A stretch of 64,000 bases of DNA from Halospeciosus flavus (lineage in GTDB: Archaea; Halobacteriota; Halobacteria; Halobacteriales; Halobacteriaceae): NCBI RefSeq assembly GCF_029814175.1, contig NZ_CP122312.1:1116001-1180000 (forward strand), written 5' to 3'. The position numbers and the translations under genes are program-made. Within the stretch, counting starts at the first letter, position 1. Every line of letters begins with the position of its first letter. This document shows positions 25,780 to 35,135 of this stretch, piece by piece. The notes under the pieces were generated by a model that saw only the letters and a program-made list of their open reading frames with translations, had not been told where the DNA came from and made no database searches.

Positions 25780-28584
25780 GTGAGGAGAACACGCGCGATC
25801 GGGCTCTCACTACTCGTCATTACTGCGAGCCTCACCGGAGTACTCGGCGCCGCGGCCGTGTCGTCGCAAACGAACGTCGCGATTGCACTCGACGACGCGT
25901 CCGTCCAATCTGGAACGAACGTCACGGCTACCGCATACGGCGTCCAAGGTGACTCAGTCACCTTCCAACTCGACGCCGACAACGACGGAACGTTCGATCG
26001 GACCTGGACGGTCGCTGCAAACGATAGCACCGTACGGACGACGTTCGACCCGAGTGACTACAGACAGACGCAGGGCACCTTCTGGATTACTGCGGAAGGG
26101 ACGACCTCCTCAGCCTACGGGGAGATCGACGATACATCGCCGTCGGCAGCGGTCACAACCAATACTGCCGACCACCAGGTCGAAGTCGACGTGACTGCCT
26201 GGGACGCACTCGATAACGACTGGGAACGCCTCCAGACACTCGAGGCCTCGCTCACCGGCCCGATGAACACGACCCTGACGCTGGCTGACTTCACCGAGCG
26301 GTCCGACCGCGGAACGAACGGAACCCACTACACGACGACAATCGACGTCGGGACGGACGGCCGCTATACCCTGCACCTCTCGAACGTGACTGATACGGCC
26401 GGCAACCCGGCCGGCGAGACCGTCACCGCAGCGTTCATCGTCGACACGAACCCACCGAACGTGTGGAACGGGTCGGCCGTCGATACGACGAACCGGAATC
26501 GCGTCGTCGATGATGGTGATACGGTCACCGTGACGGCAAACGTCTCAGATCGATTCCTGAATCGGGTCTGGGTGGATGCGACAGCACTCGGCGCCGATAA
26601 CGTCACGCTCTCGAAGGTGAATGGCACCGAGAGCTACTACCGTGGGACCGTGACCATCGATGCACAACACGCTGCCGCCGACGGCACACATGCCCTCACG
26701 ATTTGGGCCGACGACGCCGGGCAGAACGTCAACCAGACGACGACCGACCCACTAACGCTGGATACGACGGCCCCATCGTTCGCCACCGAGCACCCCTCAC
26801 CAGGCACGTTCACCGATGACCGCACGCAGTCGGTCTCGGTGGCCATCCGCGATCGGAGTGCCGTCTCCGGGACGATCGAACTGGCAGACGCCTCGGGAAC
26901 GCTCCTCGATGGCACCTTCGAGAATACATCTGGGGTAACTCTCCAAGATGGGACGGTCATCGTCGACACCAGTGAAGCCATCGCGGACGGTACATTCGCT
27001 GATGGGCCGGTCAACGTGACTGTCTCGGCGACTGACGCCGAAGGCCACACCAACACGACGTCGTGGCACGTCACCGTCGATACCGTCGCGCCGACGATCA
27101 CGAATACGACTGTCGCCGACGCCGACGAGAACGGCATCGTGGGCAACGGCGACAACGTCACGGTTGCTGCAACCGTGACTGACGCACACTTAGGCGAGGG
27201 TGGCGTTACGCTGAATGCGAGTGCCTTCGGCGCCGGGATGGTCGTGATGAGCCCCGCCGAGACGGGTCGTCATCGCTACACCGCGACGGTCACAGTGAAT
27301 GTCGCATCGAACGTGAGTACTCAACGCGACCTCTCGATACACGCAATCGATCGCGCAGGCAACGTGAACACCACGGGCGCGGGTACCCTGCATCTCGATA
27401 CGGTCGCCCCTGAACTGCCGACTGGCGTGCGTGGGTCGCCGATCAATATCTCGAACCAGTACGCCTACCCGCTCACAGTCACCCTTCCCGAGGACCACCA
27501 AAACGAGACCGTAGCAATCCGGCTTTCGAACGGAAACACCACTATCACGACTTCGACCACAGTCGAGGCCGACGCCGAGACAGCACAGGTCACCGTCGAC
27601 GCTCACTCCCTGCCACAGGGCCACGTCACGGTGGCCGCCAAAGTAATCGACCCGGCGATGAACGTCAATGCCGGTGGATGGACCACGCTCGACACAGTGT
27701 TGAAAGACACCGTCCGGCCACGGGCGAGTTCGGCACACGCCGTCGCGGGCACCCAGACGATCTCCGTCCCGGTCTCCGAGCACCTTCCCGAGCGTGACTA
27801 CACCGCTCTCGATCTCGAGTACACCGGCCCCCAGTCAATCGAGAGCGTCACCCTCTCGCAACCGAATATCCTCTCTGTCCGTCTTTCGAGTGCAGTGACG
27901 GAGTCTCAGCTCTCGAACCCGAACGTCACAATCGGCCTTGACGAAGACACGACCGACCGCGCCGGGAACCAGGCCGTCGATGATGGTGGCGTCATGCTCA
28001 CGCCAAGTCACTACTTCTCGGGAACAGTCACCTACGACGACGACGGCAGGGATGCGTCGGGCGTGACTGTAACGGCCACGTACGACGGCGAGGTCATCGC
28101 CTCGACGACGACCAACTGGGCCGGTCGATACGGGCTGCAGATTTCCGACCCGGATTTCTCGACCGACGACGAGATCATCACGCTCACAGTCAAGGATGTC
28201 TCGAAGCGCTACCAGTGGAACGCAGGCGCGACGACGACAGCCGACTTTGTCATCGCGAGTCCTGTGACGAGTGAGGGGGATACAGACGACAATGACGTGG
28301 ATGTGTCTGCTGTCACCGCGGCGACGACCCAGTCGACGACAACCACGACACAGACGACCCGAACGACTCGAACACAGACGACGCAGACAACTCAGACCCA
28401 GTCAACCTCCACGACATCGAGTACTTCGACGACCACAGAGGAGGCGGGTCTCCAGTACATCGCTGCCGGAAACTGGACGACCAGTTTCGGACTCCTCTTG
28501 CTCACACTGTTCGTGGGACTGGGTGCGCTCGCTGGGTGGCGCTACTGGAGACAAAACCAGGAGGACGAACCACCGCGTCTCTAG
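25780..28584 (+). CDS. Large cell-surface protein with Ig-like repeats and Thr-rich stalk
   Basis: About 934 residues. A signal peptide (RRTRAIGLSLLVITASLTGV) is followed by several bacterial Ig-like repeats recognised by recurring VDTVAPTITNTTVADADENG, DNVTVAATVTDAHL and GNVNTTGAGTLHLDT-style blocks with many N-glycosylation sequons (NVT, NGT). Then comes a carboxypeptidase-like fold (YDDDGRDASGVTVTATYDG), a TTTTTQTTRTTRTQTT O-glycosylation stalk, and a C-terminal membrane helix LLLLTLFVGLGALAGW with RYWRQ stop-transfer. It is anchored outside the cell and may serve adhesion or envelope structure. The frame is open to 25684; GTG 25780 places the signal peptide at the start. Confidence 0.8.
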   Translation: MRRTRAIGLSLLVITASLTGVLGAAAVSSQTNVAIALDDASVQSGTNVTATAYGVQGDSVTFQLDADNDGTFDRTWTVAANDSTVRTTFDPSDYRQTQGTFWITAEGTTSSAYGEIDDTSPSAAVTTNTADHQVEVDVTAWDALDNDWERLQTLEASLTGPMNTTLTLADFTERSDRGTNGTHYTTTIDVGTDGRYTLHLSNVTDTAGNPAGETVTAAFIVDTNPPNVWNGSAVDTTNRNRVVDDGDTVTVTANVSDRFLNRVWVDATALGADNVTLSKVNGTESYYRGTVTIDAQHAAADGTHALTIWADDAGQNVNQTTTDPLTLDTTAPSFATEHPSPGTFTDDRTQSVSVAIRDRSAVSGTIELADASGTLLDGTFENTSGVTLQDGTVIVDTSEAIADGTFADGPVNVTVSATDAEGHTNTTSWHVTVDTVAPTITNTTVADADENGIVGNGDNVTVAATVTDAHLGEGGVTLNASAFGAGMVVMSPAETGRHRYTATVTVNVASNVSTQRDLSIHAIDRAGNVNTTGAGTLHLDTVAPELPTGVRGSPINISNQYAYPLTVTLPEDHQNETVAIRLSNGNTTITTSTTVEADAETAQVTVDAHSLPQGHVTVAAKVIDPAMNVNAGGWTTLDTVLKDTVRPRASSAHAVAGTQTISVPVSEHLPERDYTALDLEYTGPQSIESVTLSQPNILSVRLSSAVTESQLSNPNVTIGLDEDTTDRAGNQAVDDGGVMLTPSHYFSGTVTYDDDGRDASGVTVTATYDGEVIASTTTNWAGRYGLQISDPDFSTDDEIITLTVKDVSKRYQWNAGATTTADFVIASPVTSEGDTDDNDVDVSAVTAATTQSTTTTTQTTRTTRTQTTQTTQTQSTSTTSSTSTTTEEAGLQYIAAGNWTTSFGLLLLTLFVGLGALAGWRYWRQNQEDEPPRL

Positions 28585-29247
28585 AGCTTCAAGACGGTTT
28601 TCTGCGGTTTTCGGGCGGCTATCGGATACTGGCCCGGGTCTCGATGGCTTCGGCGTCGACGAAAGGACAGTGTCGTCGTGCCTCCCGCTACGCTAAGAAC
28701 GCAGGCGAATACAGGATGTAGGGAATGTTCCGTGTGGGAATACAGTGTGTGTCTCCACCGATAGGTCCAAATCCACAGCTTCAGTCGTGAGTAGCAGGAC
28801 CCGAAAACTGGACCTGAACCGTTGCATATGCGTGAAGGGTCTAACAGTGCCATCACTATCGATCGGTGTGAAACAAAATAGTAGAATCCGTTAGAAGAAT
28901 CGGCCAGGCCGGTCACCACCACCGAATTCACCGAACAGCTTGCCGGACAACAGAAAGTCGCTCATCTCGGTTCTGGTGAAGGTGGTAACGGCGTCGTGGT
29001 CGGTTCTGGCGAATTCACACTTGGGCTTGACTGCGACTCGACAGCGTCTTCTCCCAAGATCGGCGTCCGCGGGCTGTAATCATTCTCCTTACTGATCCAG
29101 TACAATCTTTTTCCGCTTGTTGTTCGCAGTTTCACATGCCTCGACGCATCCCACCTGCGTGCCGAGGCATACGGGCAGTCTCTCCCGAACGAGCGCCGGT
29201 AGCAGTCACCCACTCACCACCATCGTCCTCGGCGCTCGTTCGGCTCC
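28585..29247. other. Long spacer with tandem hairpins
   Basis: No supported gene on either strand. From 29138 to 29240 there are paired hairpins: TGCCTCGACGC with GCGTGCCGAGGCA, then GAGCGCC with GGCGCTC. They resemble the block at 15051-15138 and end right before the TnpB left-end palindrome. Confidence 0.4.
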
Positions 29248-29294
29248 TGACAGAGTATTAGCGGAAGTCGTGGGCTTCCGCTAATACTCTGTCA
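29248..29294. repeat. Palindrome made of two head-to-head TnpB-element left ends
   Basis: TGACAGAGTATTAGCGGAAG, 7-base spacer TCGTGGG, and its exact 20-bp inverse. Each arm equals the left end (with target TGA) of the TnpB elements at 15949 and 38173. No tnpB lies between. It cuts the 3' end of the lipoprotein gene to the right. Confidence 0.75.
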
Positions 29295-29572
29295 TTGACG
29301 ACGCCGTGAACCGCAACAGGCTCAGAATTTGCACTCACGTCTTTCTCCACAACCTTGCTGGAACTAGCTTCGACGTCGTGCGATTCCCACGCTCCGAGTC
29401 CGGCAGTCGTTTCGACGGCGAAATGGAACACGTGAGAATCGTCCGTTGTATTCCTGAGGTTGACCGCGAGTTCTGCGATCATAGGGGTATCGGCGGCTAA
29501 TCCTGCGCACCCGGACAATAGTGCGACGGCAAGACCGGACTGGGCCAAGAAGCGACGTCGTGTGGAGGGCAT
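29258..29572 (-). pseudogene. Tat-exported lipoprotein, 3' end replaced by transposon end
   Basis: Starts MPSTRRRFLAQSGLAVALLS with a twin-arginine motif and lipobox LSGC, then a beta-rich domain with VNLRNTTDDSHVFHFAVETT. The last residues (RVLAEAHDFR) are encoded by the TnpB left-end palindrome, and the same peptide is read from the left end at 38160. The native C-terminus is therefore lost. Start ATG 29572; upstream in-frame sequence is spurious. Role unknown. Confidence 0.7.
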
Positions 29573-29724
29573 TGCTGTAGTACCAAACACAGCAGACAAT
29601 TTGGTCTTTCGCCCGTCCCCACAGTACCGAACGAGAGTCGAGTAGGGGATATCGATGGAACCAGTTGAGTCGCCGAGAGCTACCGACAGCAAATACTTTT
29701 CAGGTATCCAATCAATTGGCCAGT

Positions 29725-30522
29725 ATGGCTGTCCTGAATGCCCTCCGCCGAACGCCGAGCGCCCTCGCTCGCAACCCGGTTGTGTTCGTCCCCGTCCTCG
29801 TGTTGATGCTGTTTCAACTTCCACAGTTCCTCCTCCAGACGGTCGATCCACTGCTCAGTAGCCTCGTCTCGCTGGTGATGACGCTCGTCTTCGTTCTGGC
29901 CGTGCCCTTCTTCCAAGGCGGGATGATCGCGATGGCCGATGAATCCCTCGACGGCCACACCTCACTCCAGACGTTCATCGAAGAAGGGAAGGCGAACTAC
30001 GTCTCGATTTTCGTCGCGTATCTCGCGTTGATGGCCGTCAACTTGCTCCTCGGGATGGTCGCCTTCTTCCTGGGCATCTTCGGCGGCGTGCTGTACTTCG
30101 GCAGTGGTGGCCTCGATTCGGCAAATATACTCATCCTCGCTATCTTCGGCGCCGTCGTCCTCCTCGTCGTCCTGCTGTACATGCTCGTCCTCTTCTTCGT
30201 CCAGTTTTACGGACAGGCAATCGTCCTGGAAGGTCACGGCGCGGTTGAGGGACTCAAGCGCAGTGTTTCAGTCGTTCGCCACCACCTCGTGAGCACACTG
30301 GGCTACACAGTCCTCTGTGGGGGTATCGGCGGCGTCGCTGGCGCGGTCTTCGGAGTCGCCTCACTCCTGATGTCGCCACGGTCCATGATGGCTCTCAGTC
30401 TGCCAGAGCCGTCGCTGTTGATCATCGTCGGGACGAGTCTCCTCGTCGTCGCGGGTGGGACGGTATTCGGCGGCGTCTTCGCCGTGTACTCGGTCTCGTT
30501 CTACCGCACACTCACACGCTGA
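29725..30522 (+). CDS. DUF7847-type haloarchaeal membrane protein
   Basis: 265 residues with six hydrophobic segments, MAVLNALRRTPSALARNPVV start. The repeated layout (amphipathic N-terminus, HGAVEGLKRSVSVVRHHLVS between helices) is the glycerophosphoryl-type integral membrane fold seen in many haloarchaeal DUF7847 proteins. ATG 29725 is chosen over the ORF limit 29665. It heads a same-strand run of membrane protein genes. No biochemical role known. Confidence 0.7.
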   Translation: MAVLNALRRTPSALARNPVVFVPVLVLMLFQLPQFLLQTVDPLLSSLVSLVMTLVFVLAVPFFQGGMIAMADESLDGHTSLQTFIEEGKANYVSIFVAYLALMAVNLLLGMVAFFLGIFGGVLYFGSGGLDSANILILAIFGAVVLLVVLLYMLVLFFVQFYGQAIVLEGHGAVEGLKRSVSVVRHHLVSTLGYTVLCGGIGGVAGAVFGVASLLMSPRSMMALSLPEPSLLIIVGTSLLVVAGGTVFGGVFAVYSVSFYRTLTR

Positions 30523-30562
30523 ACCGCAAGCAAACCTGCACACACCTCATCCGATATCGACC

Positions 30563-31312
30563 ATGCCCCTCTCACTGACTGGAGGTGACCTCTTCGGCAT
30601 CGGACTCGCCCTCATCGGCGCCATCGTCGCCGGATTCAGCGCACGCTACGTCTGGCGCGCGACGGCAATTCACAGAGCGACGCCGATCGCGAGTCGAAAT
30701 GAGACAGCAGCCGGAACACTCGTCCAGATATCCGGGACCGCTCAACAGGGAGAGGCGGACTTCCTGACAGCGCCGTTCAGCGGTTGCGACTGTCTGGCAC
30801 TCCGATATGCCGTCGAGGAACGACGGCTGAGCCCGCTCCTCCTGCCGTGGTTCGTCACTATCCACGAGAAGGCGGGCTCGGACACCTTTCGCGTGCAGAC
30901 GACTGCGGATGTTCTCGATATCGTCGCTCCAGCGCGAACAGTCGTGTTCGCCAGACACGTCGTCGCATCCGTCCCTGCGGAGAGTGAAGCACCCGAGCGC
31001 ATCGCACGGTTCGAACAACGGTCCTCCACGGTTCCGTCGACGACGATCTGGCGCAATCCACCGACGATACTCAGACCACTCACATCGTTTCTCTCACTGG
31101 GGACGCGTCGCTACACCGAACAGCGTCTCACCCTCGGAGACGAGGTCACAGTGGTCGGTCGTGTTACCGCGTCCGGGAGCGGAATCGACCCACTCGTCGT
31201 CTCCGATCGATCGCCGATACAGACCACACTCCGAATGGCGAAGACTGCACTTGCGGGAGTCCTTATCAGTGGCTTCTCTATCGCACTTGGCGTCGGTCTG
31301 CTCGCCGCCTGA
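30563..31312 (+). CDS. GIDE-like membrane protein
   Basis: 249 residues. An N-terminal helix (LFGIGLALIGAIVAGFSARY) and a C-terminal helix flank a soluble domain with ISGTAQQGEADFLTAPFSGC, CLALRYAVEERR and EQRLTLGDEVTVVGRVT. This matches the GIDE domain layout of archaeal homologues of membrane E3-ligase proteins, without a RING. ATG 30563. It lies 40 bp after the preceding membrane protein gene and is likely co-transcribed. Confidence 0.6.
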   Translation: MPLSLTGGDLFGIGLALIGAIVAGFSARYVWRATAIHRATPIASRNETAAGTLVQISGTAQQGEADFLTAPFSGCDCLALRYAVEERRLSPLLLPWFVTIHEKAGSDTFRVQTTADVLDIVAPARTVVFARHVVASVPAESEAPERIARFEQRSSTVPSTTIWRNPPTILRPLTSFLSLGTRRYTEQRLTLGDEVTVVGRVTASGSGIDPLVVSDRSPIQTTLRMAKTALAGVLISGFSIALGVGLLAA

Positions 31313-31359
31313 ACCGTTCGGTAGCCAAACTACTTACCGATTCAGAGACTATTTCGAGT

Positions 31360-31542
31360 ATGTCTGGTCGTTCCCAGTCGAAGCTCCTCCAGTCCCTCGG
31401 AGTGATTGCGGCTCTTGTCGGACTCGTCGGCTACGTCGTCTTTGGCTGGAGATTCGGTGAGGGTGGCGGCGTCGTCCCGAACGCACTGGGAGTTGCTTTC
31501 GCGCTCGTCGCCGTCGTCTGGACTATGTATCGACGACTCTGA
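31360..31542 (+). CDS. Small two-helix membrane protein
   Basis: 60 residues: KLLQSLGVIAALVGLVGYVV and NALGVAFALVAVVWTMYRRL form two transmembrane helices joined by a Gly-rich turn. Same strand and 47 bp behind the GIDE-like gene. Unknown role. Confidence 0.6.
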   Translation: MSGRSQSKLLQSLGVIAALVGLVGYVVFGWRFGEGGGVVPNALGVAFALVAVVWTMYRRL

Positions 31543-31587
31543 GCGAACCATCCATCGAGTCCGTCTGAGAATCCGATCAATTGCACC

Positions 31588-31902
31588 ATGAAGGACGATC
31601 CCATCCTCGACCTGTTTCGCGGTGCGTCCGTCGTCGCAGTCTTCTTCCTCACGCTCGTCTTGCTCTTCTTTCTCCCCCGGCCTGGCTATCAGACTTCGCG
31701 ACTTGTACTGTTCGCCGTCGTGCTCTTCGTCGGGTGGGTTGGCGCCGCAGGTGCGATATTCAGTCGCTCCAATCTCCTCGTTGCCGGTGCAGTCGGCCAA
31801 TTTCTCCTCGGCTTTTGGAACTTCACAATCGGTGTATGCTGGTCGGAGGCATACTCCTCGCTACCGCACTCCTCCTCCGCGAAAATTCACGGTGAGTGGT
31901 AG
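31588..31902 (+). CDS. Small membrane protein, probably frameshifted near its end
   Basis: 104 residues as read, with three helices (VVAVFFLTLVLLFFLPRPGY, LVLFAVVLFVGWVGAAGAIF, GQFLLGFWNFTIG). After NFTIG the frame loses hydrophobicity (CWSEAYSSLPHSS), whereas the neighbouring frame gives MLVGGILLATALLLRENSR and a stop, a perfect fourth helix. A one-base indel at about 31832 is likely. Confidence 0.55.
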   Translation: MKDDPILDLFRGASVVAVFFLTLVLLFFLPRPGYQTSRLVLFAVVLFVGWVGAAGAIFSRSNLLVAGAVGQFLLGFWNFTIGVCWSEAYSSLPHSSSAKIHGEW

Positions 31903-31949
31903 TTGGGACCCGGTACAGTTTTCAGCGATTCTGAAAGACTATCGAGTCG

Positions 31950-32783
31950 ATGCCCACACTTGGTCCCCCGAAACGCGGTCGGGCGTGTACCAGCTTCGCT
32001 CTCGTCGGTATGCTCATCCTCGCGGGCTGTGCAGGTCTGAGCCCGCCGACGAATGCGACAAGTGTAGCCCAGCCAACCGCATCGCCAAATTCGACGACGA
32101 ACCAGCCTGTCCACGCCGAACTTGACCAACTCCCGGCCGGACTCAACGAGAGTGGCGTCGCGAACGTGAGTCGCGTCGTCGCCGCACATCAAGCGAACGT
32201 CGCACGCCAACCAGGACAGATTGTCTCTCGAACGAATGGCTCTCTCGGCGGCCTCGTCGTCGTCGCGAACACGACGGCAGTCGCGACTGCAAACCTCACA
32301 CAGATTCACTATGAGAGCCAGAGCGTCACGTATCGCCCCAATCGAACAACGAACCGGACGACGATCATTACTGCGAACGCGACCGCGATGAGCCAGCGCG
32401 TCGTCGTCGACGGAAACGTTACGTTGGCTAATACTCGTAATCGAACCGCAGCCTTTGACCGAGCACTTCGTGGGCTTTCGACTGCAACGAATCCGATTCG
32501 AGGTGCCCTACAGCGTGGGAACTACACCATTGCGGCCGTCTCGACGGCAGATGGTCGGCAGGTCATCACGCTCCGGTCGACCACCTACGCTGGCGGGAAG
32601 CTTTTCGACGACGAGAACGTCACCCAGTATAACGCAACTATTCGTCTCACCCAGAATGGCACCGTTTTGAGCGTGACTGAGCGGATCGAAGGGACGACTG
32701 CAGGCCACAAACGCCATTACTACTACTCATTCGAGTTCACTCCAAAACCGGTGACTCCGGATTTGACCTCCACCCAGGGCTGA
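31950..32783 (+). CDS. Secreted lipoprotein (DUF7537-like)
   Basis: 277 residues. Signal peptide SFALVGMLILAGC with lipobox LAGC at about residue 27, a Thr/Asn/Pro linker, then a beta-rich domain full of NVT/NGT/NRT sequons, with IIVDGN-type strands (SQRVVVDGNVTLANTRNRTA) and HKRHYYYSFEFT near the end. This pattern matches haloarchaeal DUF7537 lipoproteins anchored to the outer face. Function unknown. Confidence 0.7.
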   Translation: MPTLGPPKRGRACTSFALVGMLILAGCAGLSPPTNATSVAQPTASPNSTTNQPVHAELDQLPAGLNESGVANVSRVVAAHQANVARQPGQIVSRTNGSLGGLVVVANTTAVATANLTQIHYESQSVTYRPNRTTNRTTIITANATAMSQRVVVDGNVTLANTRNRTAAFDRALRGLSTATNPIRGALQRGNYTIAAVSTADGRQVITLRSTTYAGGKLFDDENVTQYNATIRLTQNGTVLSVTERIEGTTAGHKRHYYYSFEFTPKPVTPDLTSTQG

Positions 32784-32855
32784 AGCCGTGCAGAGGACGT
32801 CAAGGCGGTGAAACAAATGCTCGAGGATTGACCCCCGAGGCGGTTCGCTGCCTCG

Positions 32856-33350
32856 CTAACGGTATTCCGGACAGCCGCCGACGAACTCGTCGATTTCCTC
32901 ACACTGATCGTCGACGACTACTGCAAGTGGGTCTTCTGGATCGACATGCGTCGGCCCACCATAGCGGACGCTCACAACGACACACTCTGGCGGGCTCTCG
33001 AACGGCGCAGTGAGAGTGCGTTGAGTCCACTTCCCGTCGTCAGCGCGAGCGAAGACCACATACTCGCCAGGGACAGTGTCCCACGTACAGTCGGCGACTG
33101 CGCCAAGAATCCCCTGCCCGGATTTCTCTTCGAGTGTCTGCGACGAGGTGTGGACGACCTCGCCGTCGCGTTCGACCCGCAACTCGATCGTGTGTCCCTG
33201 TGCAGTGTCGAAGTTCTTCGCACTCAGCCACCCGAGCGTTGTCGTCGGCGTCGACGTCGAGGTCCGTCCGGGCTCAAGACTGTCGAGACAGCCTGCGGCA
33301 CTCGTGGCGCTAAGCGTACCGACGCTACAGAGGAGGGCACGGCGATCCAT
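32856..33350 (-). CDS. Tat-exported lipoprotein
   Basis: 164 residues from ATG 33350 (MDRRALLCSVGTLSATSAAGC) with an RR motif and lipobox AAGC, Thr/Ser-rich linker, then a small beta-sandwich: HTIELRVERDGEVVHTSSQT, DTVPGEYVVFARADDGKW, ECVVVSVRYGGP. Conserved cysteines are at ADCTW, PECVV, DQCEE and GGCPE and may pair. The frame is open to 33401. Function unknown. Confidence 0.7.
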   Translation of the reverse strand: MDRRALLCSVGTLSATSAAGCLDSLEPGRTSTSTPTTTLGWLSAKNFDTAQGHTIELRVERDGEVVHTSSQTLEEKSGQGILGAVADCTWDTVPGEYVVFARADDGKWTQRTLTAPFESPPECVVVSVRYGGPTHVDPEDPLAVVVDDQCEEIDEFVGGCPEYR

Positions 33351-33869
33351 ATCCGAGGCTATCTGAGCGGAATCGGATAGTTTCTCGGTACGATCAGCCA
33401 CTTCTTCTCACAGCCTCTGACCGACGAACCACCGATGCGTTCCTCGACGCCGAGACAGACGAGACGAGTGGGCACAGACCCACCTTTCGAACGACGGCAC
33501 GGTCGAACTCGTCCTGGCCGACGACTGTGCTTGTCGCGGGGGGACGTCCAGGTCCGGGCATTCCGCAGGATGTAGGCCCCTTCTCGACTCGGACCGAAAA
33601 TACTGGCAAACATCGTCGACCCACGCAGCATCCTACTCGACATCTGTAGTCGCAACCAGTCGGACGTTCATCGTCGGTCCCATGGAACTGTGCTCTCACA
33701 GGACCGTGGAGAAGAATTGCAGAGACCGCTATCTCCACACCCCATCTCAGAACTCACTCAGTGGTTTCGGGGTTTAAAGACAAATATTTATCAGAAGTCA
33801 GTATATATCTTAGAAAAGTAGTCGCACAGAGTGCAAACAGTGAATATCCTTGAATATACAGTAGTCTGT
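33351..33869. other. Spacer without a supported gene
   Basis: Only Arg-rich shadow ORFs. The last 60 bp are strongly AT-rich (ATATTTATCAGAAGTCAGTA) and provide the promoter of the PadR gene. Confidence 0.4.
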
Positions 33870-34145
33870 ATGCACGACCTAACAGGATTTCAGAGAGATC
33901 TGTTGTACGTCATCGCCGGTCTGGACGAACCCCACGGACTCGGTATCAAAGAGGAACTCGAGGAGTACTACACCTCGGACATTCACCACGGCCGACTCTA
34001 CCCGAACCTCGATACCGTCGTCGACAAGGGACTCGTCGAGAAGGGCGAAATCGACAAGCGGACGAATTTCTACACGCTAACTCGACGCGGTCAACGCGAG
34101 CTTGAGGACCGCCGAGAGTGGGAGAATCAGTATGTCGACCTCTAG
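33870..34145 (+). CDS. PadR-family transcriptional regulator
   Basis: 91 residues, MHDLTGFQRDLLYVIAGLDE, a PadR winged helix: recognition helix HHGRLYPNLDTVVDKGLVEK and wing KRTNFYTLTRRGQRELE. Lacks the long C-terminal dimerisation domain, as usual in haloarchaeal short PadR proteins. ATG 33870 is favoured over the frame limit 33831. Its target could be the surface protein gene downstream, which is inference. Confidence 0.88.
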   Translation: MHDLTGFQRDLLYVIAGLDEPHGLGIKEELEEYYTSDIHHGRLYPNLDTVVDKGLVEKGEIDKRTNFYTLTRRGQRELEDRREWENQYVDL

Positions 34146-34390
34146 CTGTCGGCAATAGCGGGGGAGAAAACGTCTAGGTCCGAATCCACCAAAGCGGTCG
34201 CTCAGGTGGCTTGTTGTTGGCGACGCTCAGTTGTTTGAGACCAATAGCTACAGGAATCCCGGGCGTCGCTATAAGCCGATTTTGAGCCTCCCTCGGAGCT
34301 ATAGGCACCAATCGAATATGTCGTCCATGGAGCCGCTGACCGATCGGGGATTGGCAACTAACTACTCGCTGTCGAAACACCCATAGTGAA

Positions 34391-35134
34391 ATGCTGCCCT
34401 CCAAGAGACAGCTCATCGTTATCGGCCTCGTGGCGATACTGCTGTGTACTGGGAGCGTGAGTGCAGCCACCCTCAACGTAGCTGACCCATCCGCTCCGGA
34501 TACCGACGAGAACCGGTCTGGCACAACCCTGCACTTCGACGGCGAGCAATTGACTCTGCCATCGGCCGCCGGGGTGACTATCGTCGGGACAACCAGTCTC
34601 TCGCCGGGGACCGACGTGAGTGTCCGTATTCGGTCGAGTGCATCCGCACATCCATTCCTGATTACGGACTCGACAACAGTCGACCGAACTGGGCGATTCC
34701 GTGCTGTCGTCGACCTGTCTGAAGTTCCAGCAGGAACGAACTTCTCGATCGTCGTCCATCACGATGGGACACAGCTGGTCGAGACCCGCGGAACAGTCAT
34801 CGACTGCACCACGGCGTGTCCGGACAACCAGCCCACAGAGACGCGGCTTTTCGCGAGCGAGGACCCAATGATGGTTAAAGCGGCGCCGGGAATCGCACTC
34901 GACGGCATCGCGAACGTCTCCCCTGGATCGACGCTCTCGATTCAGGCTCAATCGAGTAGCGGCACTCCCTTCATCAAGAGTACAACTGCGACGGTCAGCC
35001 AGAACGGCCGGTTCCGAACTGTCCTCGACTTCGGTGGGCTCTCCCCAGGGACGGAGTTCACACTCACAGTCCGGTACAACAACAGTACCCTCATCGAGCA
35101 GTCAGGTGTCGTGTTGACATCCTCCCACGGCTAA
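34391..35134 (+). CDS. Secreted BGTF-type surface domain protein, C-terminus altered by TnpB element
   Basis: 247 residues. Signal peptide KRQLIVIGLVAILLCTGSVS, then two BGTF-like repeats recognisable by LSPGTDVSVRIRSSASAHPF plus FRAVVDLSEVPAGTNFSIVV, and SPGSTLSIQAQSSSGTPFIK plus FRTVLDFGGLSPGTEFTLTV. The final residues (LTSSHG) come from the right end of the TnpB element. Joining to the sequence beyond 38173 would give VVFTIAEP and a stop, so only the last few residues were replaced. Probably an exported envelope protein. Confidence 0.7.
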   Translation: MLPSKRQLIVIGLVAILLCTGSVSAATLNVADPSAPDTDENRSGTTLHFDGEQLTLPSAAGVTIVGTTSLSPGTDVSVRIRSSASAHPFLITDSTTVDRTGRFRAVVDLSEVPAGTNFSIVVHHDGTQLVETRGTVIDCTTACPDNQPTETRLFASEDPMMVKAAPGIALDGIANVSPGSTLSIQAQSSSGTPFIKSTTATVSQNGRFRTVLDFGGLSPGTEFTLTVRYNNSTLIEQSGVVLTSSHG

Positions 35135-35135
35135 A

